Source: a virus | IMG/VR virus record: IMGVR_UViG_3300049446_000003 | Location: 1 to 33,293 of that record | Length of the DNA stretch: 33,293 nt | Reading direction: 5' to 3' (one strand) | Shown here: in pieces, positions 1 through 7,814 of the stretch | Layout of the letters: every line of letters begins with the position of its first letter | Position numbering within the stretch: position 1 is the stretch's first letter | The notes under the pieces: model-generated | Told to the model about the DNA's origin: nothing | What the model saw: only the letters and a program-made list of their open reading frames with translations | The model's database searches: none | Position numbers and translations under genes: made by a program

Positions 1-926
1 GGATTCGGGCCGGCCGCCACGCCGTTCGCGTCATTGCCCGCCGCGTCGAACGACGTGAAGTCCAGCTGCAGCGGCGTGGTCGTGTTGGCCTTGAACACGT
101 CATAGAACTCGGTGCGGGAGAAGAACTCCGTCGACAGGGTGCCGGTGATCGTCGGGATCGCGTTCTCGATCGGCTCCCCTTTCAGCCCGCTGTTCCCGAG
201 CCCGTACCTGTCCACCTTCATCGGGTTGCTGCCCGAGATGACCACGCCGTTCACCAGCGAGGCCACCGCCGCGCCCGCGGCCACGGTCGTCTCGCCCGCG
301 CTGGTCGTCGCCGTCCCGCCGATCTTGAAGTTAGTGGCGTTGGCGAAGGAGAAAAGGCCGTTCGGCGTCGGGTACGACGCGGCGGCCAGGGCCGTGGCGG
401 TCAGCTCCGTCTGCGCGTCGACCGTGACCTTCAGCTGCGCGATCTGGTTATCGTTACAGCTGAACTCCCAGTCAGTGACCTTGCACCCGACGTAGGTGAA
501 GGGCTGGACGGTGACGCCGGAGATCTGCGGCCGGCCGATCTGCGTGGTGAAGAAGAACCCGGCCTTGCTGCCCGGCGTGTGGATCTGCTTGAACGCCGTC
601 CCCAGCACGACCGTCGGCGTGACGATGCTGGAGCCGAGCGCCTGCTTCCACCAGAAGCCCATGTCATCGGCGATAACGCTCGCCGCCGAGCCGATGACGT
701 GCTCCATCGTCAGGTCGCCGTTGACATCGCTCTGCGACACGACGGTCCGGCTGGCGCGGTTGAACGCCTGCCCGGACTTCAGGCCCATCCCGTCCAGGAA
801 AGTCGGGTTGAAAACGAAATTCTCCGACAGGAACTCCCAGAACTTCGTCACGGTGACCGCCGTGGGGTAGCTGCCCTGGGCGACGGTCCCGACCTGGCTG
901 GAAAGCCCGGAGGCATACGTGGGCAT
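1..926 (-). CDS. Tail tube (major tail) protein, partial
   Basis: The gene starts at ATG 926 and runs off the left edge, so its C-terminus is missing; about 308 residues are visible. The N-terminus reads MPTYASGLSSQVGT, and the chain is rich in Thr, Ser, Gly and aromatic residues, with stretches such as TDWEFSCNDNQ, GEPIENAIPTITGTL and EFYDVFKANTTTPLQLDF. This pattern of alternating beta strands fits siphovirus tail tube proteins, which polymerise into the tube through which DNA passes. The start overlaps the stop of the upstream small gene as TGATG, so translation is probably coupled. Its place after the connector and tail terminator genes supports the call. The alternative is another beta-rich tail protein; the assignment rests on composition and context. 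Confidence 0.72.
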   Translation of the reverse strand, partial: MPTYASGLSSQVGTVAQGSYPTAVTVTKFWEFLSENFVFNPTFLDGMGLKSGQAFNRASRTVVSQSDVNGDLTMEHVIGSAASVIADDMGFWWKQALGSSIVTPTVVLGTAFKQIHTPGSKAGFFFTTQIGRPQISGVTVQPFTYVGCKVTDWEFSCNDNQIAQLKVTVDAQTELTATALAAASYPTPNGLFSFANATNFKIGGTATTSAGETTVAAGAAVASLVNGVVISGSNPMKVDRYGLGNSGLKGEPIENAIPTITGTLSTEFFSRTEFYDVFKANTTTPLQLDFTSFDAAGNDANGVAAGPN

Positions 927-1141
927 CAGGCCGCCGTCCCGTCCGCCGCCTTAGCGGCCTTTTCCGGCTTCACCTTCGGCTCGGCGACCGGTTCCCACGT
1001 GGCCTCCGGGTAGACGATCGGCGAGACGCCGTCGGGCTGGAAATCGGGGACCTCGACGGTCTCGCCGGCCTCAACATGCGCCTCGAAGCCGGGGACGATG
1101 AGGTCCCGCGGCCCGTCGGTGCGGTTCCTGACCTTGGACAT
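926..1141 (-). CDS. Small head/tail-region protein, unknown function
   Basis: This 71-residue protein starts MSKVRNRTDGP and has a GGGAGA ribosome-binding site a few bases upstream of ATG 1141. The first 45 residues look like a small beta fold (DLIVPGFEAHVEAGETVEVPD), followed by WEPVAEP and a Lys/Ala/Pro tail. The layout, a small beta module plus charged tail, resembles the 72-residue product at 8536-8754 in the same genome. The stop overlaps the tail tube start. It is probably a minor structural or joining protein; no family is firmly recognised. Confidence 0.7.
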   Translation of the reverse strand: MSKVRNRTDGPRDLIVPGFEAHVEAGETVEVPDFQPDGVSPIVYPEATWEPVAEPKVKPEKAAKAADGTAA

Positions 1142-1164
1142 GCGCTCTCCCGTACCTTGAGGGA

Positions 1165-1524
1165 ATGACCGACGCCGAATTCCTGACGCGACTGCTGCGG
1201 ATCGCGGCAGACGATGACGACATGGACCCGGGCTCGCTTGAGTTCGCGGTGATCACGGGCGGCACGACTCACGTGGCCGGGGACGCGAACGGGCCGCTGC
1301 GCGGCCAGGTCATCAAGGTGCCGGTGACGTACTGGCCGTTCGAGAAGGGCGAGATCGTCGTGCTGCCGGAGGACGGCCACCGCGAGCCGCTCGGCGCCGG
1401 GCGCAGCACCGCCAAGTGCGACGTCGTCGAAGAGCGGTTCGGCCGCGATTACGAGGCGGCTAAGCGCCGCAGCGACGAGGTGAAGGCCGCGCCTGACCGG
1501 GACGCCTTCGCGCCGCCGGCCTAG
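1165..1524 (+). CDS. Plus-strand orphan gene (moron candidate)
   Basis: A 119-residue protein (MTDAEFLTRLLRIAADDDD) is encoded against the direction of every other gene. It looks real: third codon positions are almost all G or C, the composition is balanced with acidic and aromatic residues (VPVTYWPFEKGEIVVLPEDG), and the minus strand leaves exactly this gap (1142-1520) between two structural genes. Its stop TAG interlocks with the stop of the tail terminator gene in a CTAG. The only purine-rich motif (GAGGGA) touches the ATG, too close for normal initiation, so translation may be leaderless. No family is recognised. Position and orientation fit a phage moron expressed independently of the late operon; function unknown. 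Confidence 0.72.
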   Translation: MTDAEFLTRLLRIAADDDDMDPGSLEFAVITGGTTHVAGDANGPLRGQVIKVPVTYWPFEKGEIVVLPEDGHREPLGAGRSTAKCDVVEERFGRDYEAAKRRSDEVKAAPDRDAFAPPA

Positions 1525-2012
1525 CCGCCGATCCTGGCCTTCAGCACCACCTGGAAATTCACCTGCGCGGCGACGCCGTTCGGGTTGCTGCTCTGCCGCA
1601 GCTGGCCGCCGGTGACGCCCGGGTCGGGGAACAGGATGCCGCCCAGCGCTGACCCGGGCGCAGTGCGGACCTCGTCCTCGACGGCCGACATGATCCCGTA
1701 GACCGCTATCCGCTGGGCTGCGACGTCACCGCCGCCCGACCAGGCCAGCGCCACGCACTCGATCGTGATCTCCTCGTTGCGGGCCAGCTTCCCCAGCCCC
1801 GCCCACGTCTGCTCGCTGGTCGCCGCGAGCACCTTGTCACCGGAGGTGAGCGTGTCCGTGCCGACCCCCAGGACCAGCTGCGCGGCGGCGTCGGTGACCT
1901 TCGCCCCGTCATAGACGGCGACCGGCGGTGTCGCGGCTCCGATCGTGGCCGCGTTCTGGAACAGGGTCACCAGCGCGGCGATGGCCGACGGGACGCGCGA
2001 GGTCGTGCTCAT
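1521..2012 (-). CDS. Probable tail terminator / tail completion protein
   Basis: The 163-residue protein starts MSTTSRVPSAIAALVTLFQ and overlaps the connector stop by one base. Tail terminators of siphoviruses usually have this size and this pattern: an N-terminal helix, then a short strand with a V-x-V-x-DG motif (here PVAVYDGAKV), a region rich in acidic residues and a C-terminal beta strand (AQVNFQVVLKARI). Such proteins cap the tail tube and join it to the head connector. The neighbours, connector upstream and tail tube downstream, match this role. The family call is by pattern and synteny only; a minor head-tail joining protein is the alternative. Confidence 0.6.
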   Translation of the reverse strand: MSTTSRVPSAIAALVTLFQNAATIGAATPPVAVYDGAKVTDAAAQLVLGVGTDTLTSGDKVLAATSEQTWAGLGKLARNEEITIECVALAWSGGGDVAAQRIAVYGIMSAVEDEVRTAPGSALGGILFPDPGVTGGQLRQSSNPNGVAAQVNFQVVLKARIGG

Positions 2013-2836
2013 CAGGCGACCACCGGCCGGGGCGGGCCCATGAGCTCCTTGGCCTTACTGGGGACCGAGAAGAACTCGCCGGGCTGCCGCCGGTACTCCT
2101 CCTCGCCGATCACCCCGGACATGACCGTGCCCTGGCCCCGCTGGGTCTCCCACAGGTGAGCCAGGATCACCAGGCCGCCGCGCTTGTAGTTCGCCGGGAT
2201 GACCTGGCGCCCGGCGACATAGACCACGTCCACCAGGCCGGTCACCGGCGGGCCGGCCATCACCCGCACCACCCCCGACGCGGCGGCCCGCATCTGGGTC
2301 ACGTCCCAGGTGACCGAGCCGTCCCACGCGGCCACCGACGTCAGGGAGATCACCGGCGCCGACCACAGCCGGAACCGGCGGGCGCCGCAGCCGTACCGGC
2401 CGTGCATCTCGATCTCATCGGTGACGGTGCGGCGGACGATCACCTCGCGCTTGTAGCCCTCCGCCGCGCCCGTGGCGGCGGCGATGAACTCCAGCAGCTC
2501 GGCGTCGTCGGAGTGGCTGGCCAGGTCGATGTTCAGCGCGTTCTTGGCGTCGGCCAGGCTGATGATCGCGGGCCACGGCGTGGGGGAGACGTCCCACTCG
2601 TCGTCCCATGAGGTGACCGGCCCGGTAGTGACCGCGTGGGCGGTGTACCGGCCGGGAATGGTGGTCTGCCAGGCGAGGCGGTACTGGCCGGGGACTGAGG
2701 CGTCGGTGATCGCGGGGCTGGCCGTCGTGCCGTCGGGCAGCGTGATGACCAGCGTGGCCGTGGTGGCGTGGATGAGGTTCCCGCTCGCGTCCAGGACGTC
2801 GAACGCGACCGGGTACAGGCTCCCGGAGCTGATCAC
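2012..2836 (-). CDS. Head-tail connector with N-terminal Ig-like domain
   Basis: A 274-residue protein starting at GTG 2836, in a GTGA overlap with the spike stop. Residues 90-200 (SLADAKNALNID, DDAELLEFIAAATGAAEGY, then a Tyr/Arg-rich part) resemble the gp6-like family of HK97-type head-tail connectors, helical proteins that dock under the portal. Residues 1-85 form an added beta-rich module (AFDVLDASGNLI, TLPDGT, PGQYRLAW, PGRYTAHAVT) that looks like an immunoglobulin-type or carbohydrate-binding fold. Known connectors of this family are about 100-200 residues, so this one is long. The N-terminal module may project from the particle; that is inference. Confidence 0.7.
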   Translation of the reverse strand: MISSGSLYPVAFDVLDASGNLIHATTATLVITLPDGTTASPAITDASVPGQYRLAWQTTIPGRYTAHAVTTGPVTSWDDEWDVSPTPWPAIISLADAKNALNIDLASHSDDAELLEFIAAATGAAEGYKREVIVRRTVTDEIEMHGRYGCGARRFRLWSAPVISLTSVAAWDGSVTWDVTQMRAAASGVVRVMAGPPVTGLVDVVYVAGRQVIPANYKRGGLVILAHLWETQRGQGTVMSGVIGEEEYRRQPGEFFSVPSKAKELMGPPRPVVA

Positions 2837-4875
2837 TTCAGCCCGATGAACAGGATCTGCGCCGCCGCGACACTGGAAGCCGGGACCAGCGGCGACGGCA
2901 GCGCGGTCTGGCCGGTGACGTTGGTCGCGCACCGGAAGTTCGTCGTCGCCGCGGCGCCGGTGTTGGTGATCGTCGCGTTGACGTTGTTCAGCCGCGCGAA
3001 CAGCGGCGGCGTGGCCCCCACCGACAGCAGCTCCGCCCAGACGAACGGCGGCGACAGCACGAACGGGCCGCCCGTCAGCGCCGCCGTCTTCAGCCCGGTC
3101 GACACCCACGCGGCGGACTGGTCGGCGGTGATCCCGATCTGCGTCCCCGCCGGCGTGACCAGGCCCAGCAGGTTCTGCCCGGCGGTCAGGGTGACCCCCG
3201 CCGTGCCGATCTCCAGCTCAATGCTGGTGACCAGGACCGGCGCCCGGATAAGGATCCGGAAGATGTTGACCGTCCCCGACGTCACGGCGCCGGCCACGGA
3301 GAGGGACAGCGCCGGGTCATATGTCCAGGCCAGGTAGCCCAGGTCAGACGGCACGAACCCGAGCGTCGGCGGGGACGGCGGGGTGATCACGCCCTGGGAG
3401 ATCGCGGCCTGCGTCGGCGACGGGTTCGTGATCACGGTGGCCGAGTTGCCGTTGACCGCGCTGCCCTGCGGCGACTGGTTGTTGATCAGCGTGACGTCGT
3501 TGCAGCCGTGGAAGTTCATGTACGCGTTCACCGTCGAGGACGGGGTCGGCGGCCGCACGGTGTAGCCCTCCACGTGGACCTGGGACGTGGTCGCCTCGCA
3601 CTCGACGTCCCAGGTCGTGACCCCGTCCGGGCCCTGCAGCGAACGGCCGGTGCCCGTGATCCGGACGCCCTGCGAGCCGCTGTTGCCCGCGGACGCGCCG
3701 TGGTAGAACAGCGAGTTCCCGGTCACCGGGCTCCAGCTCACCACGCCGCCGGTGGCCACCGTCCCGACAGGCGACCCGGATATGTACGTGCAGCCCGTGA
3801 ACGTGCTGCCGGCGATGCCGGTGTAGGCGATTATCGCCGTCGTCGGCCCCGACGCCGCCACGTTCAGCCGCCCCGCCGCCGGGTAGCCGGCGGTCGACGC
3901 GACCGACAGGACGCCCGCCGACGGCGACGCCCACGCCGCTATCCCCGAGATCGTCCCGCCGTTCGACCCCGCCGCCACCGTCGTCGCCAGGCCCGCCTGA
4001 CCCGGGAAGTTGTCCCACACCACGGACCCGTCCGTGGTGATGTTCTGGCCGCTCAGGCTCTTGTAGCAGCCACCGAAGCACTGCTCGAACCAGCAGTCCC
4101 GGATGTTGTCGGCGAAGTGGTAGGCCGCGCCGGTGCCGTTGCACTCATACACCACGGCGTACTGCGTGCAGTCCAGCCCGGCGTTGGTGAACTTGCACTT
4201 GAAGTGGGTGTTGTTGGATACCGCCCCGGACACCGACGACTTGATCCACACCATCGGGTTCGTCCGGATCGCGCTGGTGGTCGTGATATTCGCGCGCTCG
4301 AACAGGACGTTCAGCAGCGAGTTGACGCCGGAGGTCTGGAACGCCATCCCCGCCTGGCCGGTCAGCGTGATCAGCATGTTCCTGAATGAGCTGTCAGTCA
4401 CGTTGATCTGGTGGAACACGTCACCCGACCCGGCGTAGGAGATGCCGACGTTCTCGACCTCCAGGCCGCCCCACAGGCTGCCGCCGAACGGGAACGTGAA
4501 CAGGTGGTTGCTGTTCGACGGGCCGTTCAGCGTCACCGCCGGGTTGGTCACCGCCCCCGAGTACGACAGCGCCGCGCCCAGCCCCCGGAACCGCACCGGC
4601 CCGGTGAACGCCAGCCCCCCCGTCGCCAGGTTGTAATCCCCCGGCGGGATCACCACATCCCCGTTCAGGACCGTCGCCGCGGTGATGGCCGCCTGGAACG
4701 CCGCCGTCGAGTCCGCCACGTTCGTCGGGTCCGCGCCGCCCGCGAACTGGGTGCTGAGGACGTTGAACTGCGCGCTTGAGGCGTTCAGCGCGCGCACGAC
4801 GTTGTCCATGTCGCCGGGCGGGTCACCGGTGCCCACGGCACGGGTGTCCGGCGGAATCGTGAACTGGACGGGCAT
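2833..4875 (-). CDS. Beta-helix spike/fibre protein (pectate-lyase-like)
   Basis: A 680-residue protein starting at ATG 4875 behind a strong GGAAGGAGG ribosome-binding site 9 nt upstream. Residues 50-100 carry the hallmark of Pectate_lyase_3-type right-handed beta helices: ADSTAAFQAAI followed by VVIPPGDYNL. The middle (100-450) is repetitive, Asn/Thr/Ser-rich and Cys-containing, as expected of a parallel beta helix. The last 150 residues look like a separate beta-sandwich cap (LVTSIELEIGTAGVTL, FVLSPPFVWAELLSVG). Phage proteins of this kind trimerise and bind or cleave surface polysaccharide. Its position before the connector gene, rather than after the tail genes, is unusual, so a head-attached spike is possible. 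Confidence 0.75.
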   Translation of the reverse strand: MPVQFTIPPDTRAVGTGDPPGDMDNVVRALNASSAQFNVLSTQFAGGADPTNVADSTAAFQAAITAATVLNGDVVIPPGDYNLATGGLAFTGPVRFRGLGAALSYSGAVTNPAVTLNGPSNSNHLFTFPFGGSLWGGLEVENVGISYAGSGDVFHQINVTDSSFRNMLITLTGQAGMAFQTSGVNSLLNVLFERANITTTSAIRTNPMVWIKSSVSGAVSNNTHFKCKFTNAGLDCTQYAVVYECNGTGAAYHFADNIRDCWFEQCFGGCYKSLSGQNITTDGSVVWDNFPGQAGLATTVAAGSNGGTISGIAAWASPSAGVLSVASTAGYPAAGRLNVAASGPTTAIIAYTGIAGSTFTGCTYISGSPVGTVATGGVVSWSPVTGNSLFYHGASAGNSGSQGVRITGTGRSLQGPDGVTTWDVECEATTSQVHVEGYTVRPPTPSSTVNAYMNFHGCNDVTLINNQSPQGSAVNGNSATVITNPSPTQAAISQGVITPPSPPTLGFVPSDLGYLAWTYDPALSLSVAGAVTSGTVNIFRILIRAPVLVTSIELEIGTAGVTLTAGQNLLGLVTPAGTQIGITADQSAAWVSTGLKTAALTGGPFVLSPPFVWAELLSVGATPPLFARLNNVNATITNTGAAATTNFRCATNVTGQTALPSPLVPASSVAAAQILFIGLK

Positions 4876-4909
4876 CAGGCACTGCCTCCTTCCGGCGTCC
4901 GGTCTCTGG

Positions 4910-6733
4910 TCACTGCTGGCCCTGCCGCGCCCGGGGCAGCGGCATCTGCCCGGCCTCCGCCGCCGGGATGGCCGCCTGGCCCGCGGCGGCGCGGAAGCCG
5001 CCCGGGCCGTACAGCGGCCCGTAGGACGCCGCGTAGGCCCCGGCCCCGCCGGTCCCCGACTGCGCGCGGGCAGCAGCGGGCTGGCCGCCCCGCGCGGCGG
5101 CGATGGCCATGGCGGCCTGCCGCGCGGTGCCGTAAGTGACCGGCGCCGACGTCGCCGCGGCCCCGGCCAGCGACCCCGCGCCCGCCAGGAGCGCCGGGGC
5201 GCGCTGGACGGCCGGGGCGGCAAGGCTCCCGGTGCCGGTGAGCCCTGCAGGCGCGGACTGGGCTGCATGCGCCCCCAGGCTGCCCGCGGCGGCCAGGACG
5301 GCAGCGCCGGGCACCGCGGAGGTCCCGGCCGCGGCCAGCGATCCCGCGGCGGCCAGTGTGGCGGGGGCCGACTCGGCTGAGTGAGTGGCCAGCGACCCGG
5401 TCCCGGCGAGCAGGGCCGGGGCCTGCTGCGCCGCCGCGCCGGCCAGCGAGCCGGCTCCGGCCAGGGTGGCAGGCGCGGACCCGGCGGCGGCTGCGGTGAT
5501 GCTGCCCGTCCCCGCCAGCGACGCGGGAGCCGCCTGGACAGCGGCGGCGGCCAGCGACCCGGCGGCGGCCAGGGTGGCCGCGCCGGGAACCGTGCCGCCG
5601 CTGACCGTGCCCGCCGCGGCCAGCGACCCCGTGCCCGCCAGCGAGGCAGGCGCGGACTGTGCGGCCGCCGCAGTGAGCGACCCGGCAGCGGCCAGGGTGG
5701 CGGGAGCGGATCCCGCGGCCGCGGCAGCGAGCGAGCCCGTGCCCGCCAGGGTCGCGCCGGCGGACTGGACCGCGCCAGCCGCCAGGCTGCCCGCGGCGGC
5801 CAGGGACGCCCCCGCGGACTGGGCCGGGTGAGCCGCCAGGCTGCCCGCCGCCGCGAGGGTCGCCGGTGCCTGCTCCGCCGCCATGCCGGGCAGGCTCCCG
5901 GCGGCGGCCAGGACCGCGCCGGCGGACTGGGTGACAGCTGCCGCCAGGCTGCCCGTGCCGGCCAGCAGGGCAATGCCCGCCGGCGTCTCCGGGCCGCCGT
6001 ACACCGCCGGGTACGTCGCCGTGTAGGGCACGAACACGGCGCTGGGGACGACCGCCGCCCAGACACCCGCGTAACCGCTCGTGCCGGACGCCCACCGGGC
6101 CAGCTCTACCCAGGCCAGGCCACCGCCGCTGACGGTCATCGACACGGCCAGGCCGTTAGTGGCCACCATCGCGACCAGCAGCGACCCCGGCGGCGGCGAG
6201 AACGCCGCCGTCGTGAACGACGTGGCGTTGACCAGGCCCGACACCAGCAGCGCGTACTCGGCCAGCCCGGCGCCGAGGATCTCCGCGACGGCCACTCCGC
6301 CGTCAGCGGAGTTAGCAGTGCCGCCCGCGCTCGCCCCGGTCGTGACCGGCGTGCCCGCTACTGTCGTGACGGCCGAGCGGAACGTGCCGTAAATGCCGGT
6401 ATTGATGCTGTCCTGGACGTTCTGGCTGAACGTGCTCGCCGCGTCAGCCGTCCACACGCCCGACGTGTGGTTATCGGCGGCCGCGCCGTAGACCAGCGAC
6501 CCGGTACGGGCTGGGGTCAGCGCCACCTCGGCGCCCAGCGCCAGCTCGGCATGCGAGGCGGTGGCCCCGGTCCCGGCCGCGCCGGTGACCACCGCGACGG
6601 TGACCGCCATGCCGCTGCTGGGGGTGCCGCCCTGGGCGGCAGTGACCGACAGCGTGAGCCAGCCGGCCGGGGCCGCCCGCTGCCGGTGCCGGAACCGCCT
6701 GGCCCACGTTCTTCCCGGCTGGGCTAGCGGCAC
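4910..6733 (-). CDS. Fibre-like protein with ~15 tandem 18-residue repeats
   Basis: The 607-residue protein probably starts at GTG 6733, preceded by GGGATGAGG. Residues 1-250 are a Thr/Ala/Gly/Ser-rich beta domain (GVWTADAASTFSQNVQDS, SGGGLAWVELARW) like those of particle-surface proteins in Streptomyces phages. Residues 253-532 are an array of about fifteen 18-residue repeats with the core LAxxGSLxAxxxxSAPA. Residues 533-607 are Gly/Ala/Tyr-rich (YGPLYGPGGF) and end RARQGQQ. The repeats suggest a long fibrous shaft whose length can change by recombination. The gene lies between capsid and connector, so it could be a head fibre or a displaced tail fibre. No enzyme domain is seen. Confidence 0.68.
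   Translation of the reverse strand: MPLAQPGRTWARRFRHRQRAAPAGWLTLSVTAAQGGTPSSGMAVTVAVVTGAAGTGATASHAELALGAEVALTPARTGSLVYGAAADNHTSGVWTADAASTFSQNVQDSINTGIYGTFRSAVTTVAGTPVTTGASAGGTANSADGGVAVAEILGAGLAEYALLVSGLVNATSFTTAAFSPPPGSLLVAMVATNGLAVSMTVSGGGLAWVELARWASGTSGYAGVWAAVVPSAVFVPYTATYPAVYGGPETPAGIALLAGTGSLAAAVTQSAGAVLAAAGSLPGMAAEQAPATLAAAGSLAAHPAQSAGASLAAAGSLAAGAVQSAGATLAGTGSLAAAAAGSAPATLAAAGSLTAAAAQSAPASLAGTGSLAAAGTVSGGTVPGAATLAAAGSLAAAAVQAAPASLAGTGSITAAAAGSAPATLAGAGSLAGAAAQQAPALLAGTGSLATHSAESAPATLAAAGSLAAAGTSAVPGAAVLAAAGSLGAHAAQSAPAGLTGTGSLAAPAVQRAPALLAGAGSLAGAAATSAPVTYGTARQAAMAIAAARGGQPAAARAQSGTGGAGAYAASYGPLYGPGGFRAAAGQAAIPAAEAGQMPLPRARQGQQ
5138..5977 (-). repeat. 54-bp tandem repeat array coding 18-residue repeats
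   Basis: About fifteen diverged copies of a 54-bp unit lie inside the fibre-like gene. The fixed core at protein level is L-A-(A/G)-(A/T)-G-S-(L/I), with an A/P-rich linker ending mostly in QSAPA or GSAPA. Two units carry short insertions (after AAAGTVSGGTVPG and AAAGTSAVPG). The GCC/GGC-rich DNA also leaves long open frames on the opposite strand, which are artefacts of composition. Confidence 0.85.
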
Positions 6734-6744
6734 GGCCTCATCCC

Positions 6745-6803
6745 GTCAGTTCAGGCCGGGCGCGGGCCGCCTCGCTGCCGGTGCCCCCGGTCAGTTCAGG
6801 CCG
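6745..6803. repeat. Duplicated 14-bp gene-end sequence
   Basis: The 14-bp sequence GTCAGTTCAGGCCG occurs at 6745-6758 and again at 6790-6803. The second copy covers the last codons and stop of the upstream gene (read on the minus strand as GLN-stop). The first copy lies in the 57-nt gap before the repeat protein. It looks like a short duplication of a gene end and supplies a second stop in the same relative position. Confidence 0.6.
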
Positions 6804-7375
6804 AACAGGAGCATCTGCTGCAGCGTCGTGGTATTCCCGGCCGCGGACGCCGACCAGGTGCCCAGCAGCTCGACGTAGTTCGTTCCCTCGTTGCCGAGCC
6901 CGGCCGTGCTGGCGAAGCCCTTGTTCACCATCAGGTCGGTGGTGGTCGTCGTCGTGCCGGAAGCCACCGTGGTCATGCTGAAAGTCCAGGTGTGAGCCAG
7001 CGTGACCCCGGTCGAGCCGCCGACCGCCGTGCAGGTGATCAGCGACTCCAGGTCCCACTGCACCGTGACGGCGGCAGTCGGGGCCAGCGCCGGCCAGACA
7101 GTGCCCAGCGACGTGCCCAGGGTGCCCGGCGTCGAGTCCCAGCCGACCGCGACCGCCAGCGTCGCCGCCGAGGTGGTCGCCGCCGTCCCCGCGGCCTTCA
7201 GCAGCAGCCCGCGGCCGACGCCGTTGGGGACGGCCGCGAAGAAGCCACCCGGCACCGCGGCCTTCGGCTGCGCGGCCAGGGCGCTCAGCACGGCCTGCGT
7301 GGTATAGGTGTTCTTGGTGACAGGAGAGGTCAGCGAGTACAGCAGCTCGGCCTGCGTCCCGGTGTAGAAGCTCAC
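6791..7375 (-). CDS. Putative structural (decoration/fibre) protein
   Basis: A 194-residue protein starting at GTG 7375, one base after the upstream stop (7377). It opens VSFYTGTQAELLYSLTS and is Thr/Ala/Gly-rich with hydrophobic strands (VTVQWDLESLITCTA, HTWTFSMTTV, TNYVELLGTWSASA). This composition is typical of beta-rich virion surface proteins of actinobacterial phages. No enzymatic motif is seen. It sits in a set of similar proteins between capsid and connector and is probably assembled on the particle. The exact family is not recognised. Confidence 0.65.
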   Translation of the reverse strand: MSFYTGTQAELLYSLTSPVTKNTYTTQAVLSALAAQPKAAVPGGFFAAVPNGVGRGLLLKAAGTAATTSAATLAVAVGWDSTPGTLGTSLGTVWPALAPTAAVTVQWDLESLITCTAVGGSTGVTLAHTWTFSMTTVASGTTTTTTDLMVNKGFASTAGLGNEGTNYVELLGTWSASAAGNTTTLQQMLLFGLN

Positions 7376-7376
7376 G

Positions 7377-7811
7377 TCAGAACCCGCCGGCGGTGACCGC
7401 CGCCACGGCAACCGTGAACGTGTTCCCGATGGCCACGCCGATCGGCTGGCCGTTCCAGTTGCCGAAGAACCCCCGCACGCCCGCGTTGTCGGTGATCTCG
7501 ATCGACACGATATTCAGCACGCCCGTGGCCGTCAGCGACATAGCCGCCGTCGCCGGCATCGTCACGCTGGAGCCCGCCGCCGACGCCGAGCACTGGTTGA
7601 CGAATACCATCCCGTTCGCCGCGTAACCGGTCTGCGCGCCGATGTCAGTGCCCGACGCGCTGCCCGTCGACGCCGTGCTGGTGATCTTCAGCTTCATCGC
7701 GCCGGCGTTCAGCGCCGCCAGCTGCGTGCCGGGAATCCCGCCGACGCCGACCGGCAGGTTCGCGTTCAGCATCCCCGACGACCGCGCCGCGTCAACCGCC
7801 ACCTGCGCCAC
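7377..7811 (-). CDS. Putative structural protein, fibre-associated type
   Basis: A 144-residue protein starting at GTG 7811 (VAQVAVDAARSSG). It contains LKITSTASTGSASGTDIG, GYAANGMVFVNQ, then VTMPATAAMSLTATG and LNIVSIEITDNAGVRGFFGNW. The pattern, a short helix, then strands ending in a jelly-roll-like Gly/Asn stretch, resembles small phage tail-fibre or decoration modules in which a V-T-x-P-A turn is followed by I-x-I/L-W. It ends TVAVAAVTAGGF. Function is inferred from composition and neighbours only. Confidence 0.62.
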   Translation of the reverse strand: MAQVAVDAARSSGMLNANLPVGVGGIPGTQLAALNAGAMKLKITSTASTGSASGTDIGAQTGYAANGMVFVNQCSASAAGSSVTMPATAAMSLTATGVLNIVSIEITDNAGVRGFFGNWNGQPIGVAIGNTFTVAVAAVTAGGF

Positions 7812-7814
7812 CGG

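Noticed and set aside
2833-6066. Extension of the spike frame to 1077 residues
   Set aside because: The first 397 residues are Pro/Arg shadow of the repeat gene; the strong ribosome-binding site before ATG 4875 marks the real start.
5381-6727. Long open frame on the plus strand, about 448 residues
   Set aside because: It lies opposite the repeat protein, is Arg/Gly-dominated and has no family likeness; GC-rich repeats leave several frames open.
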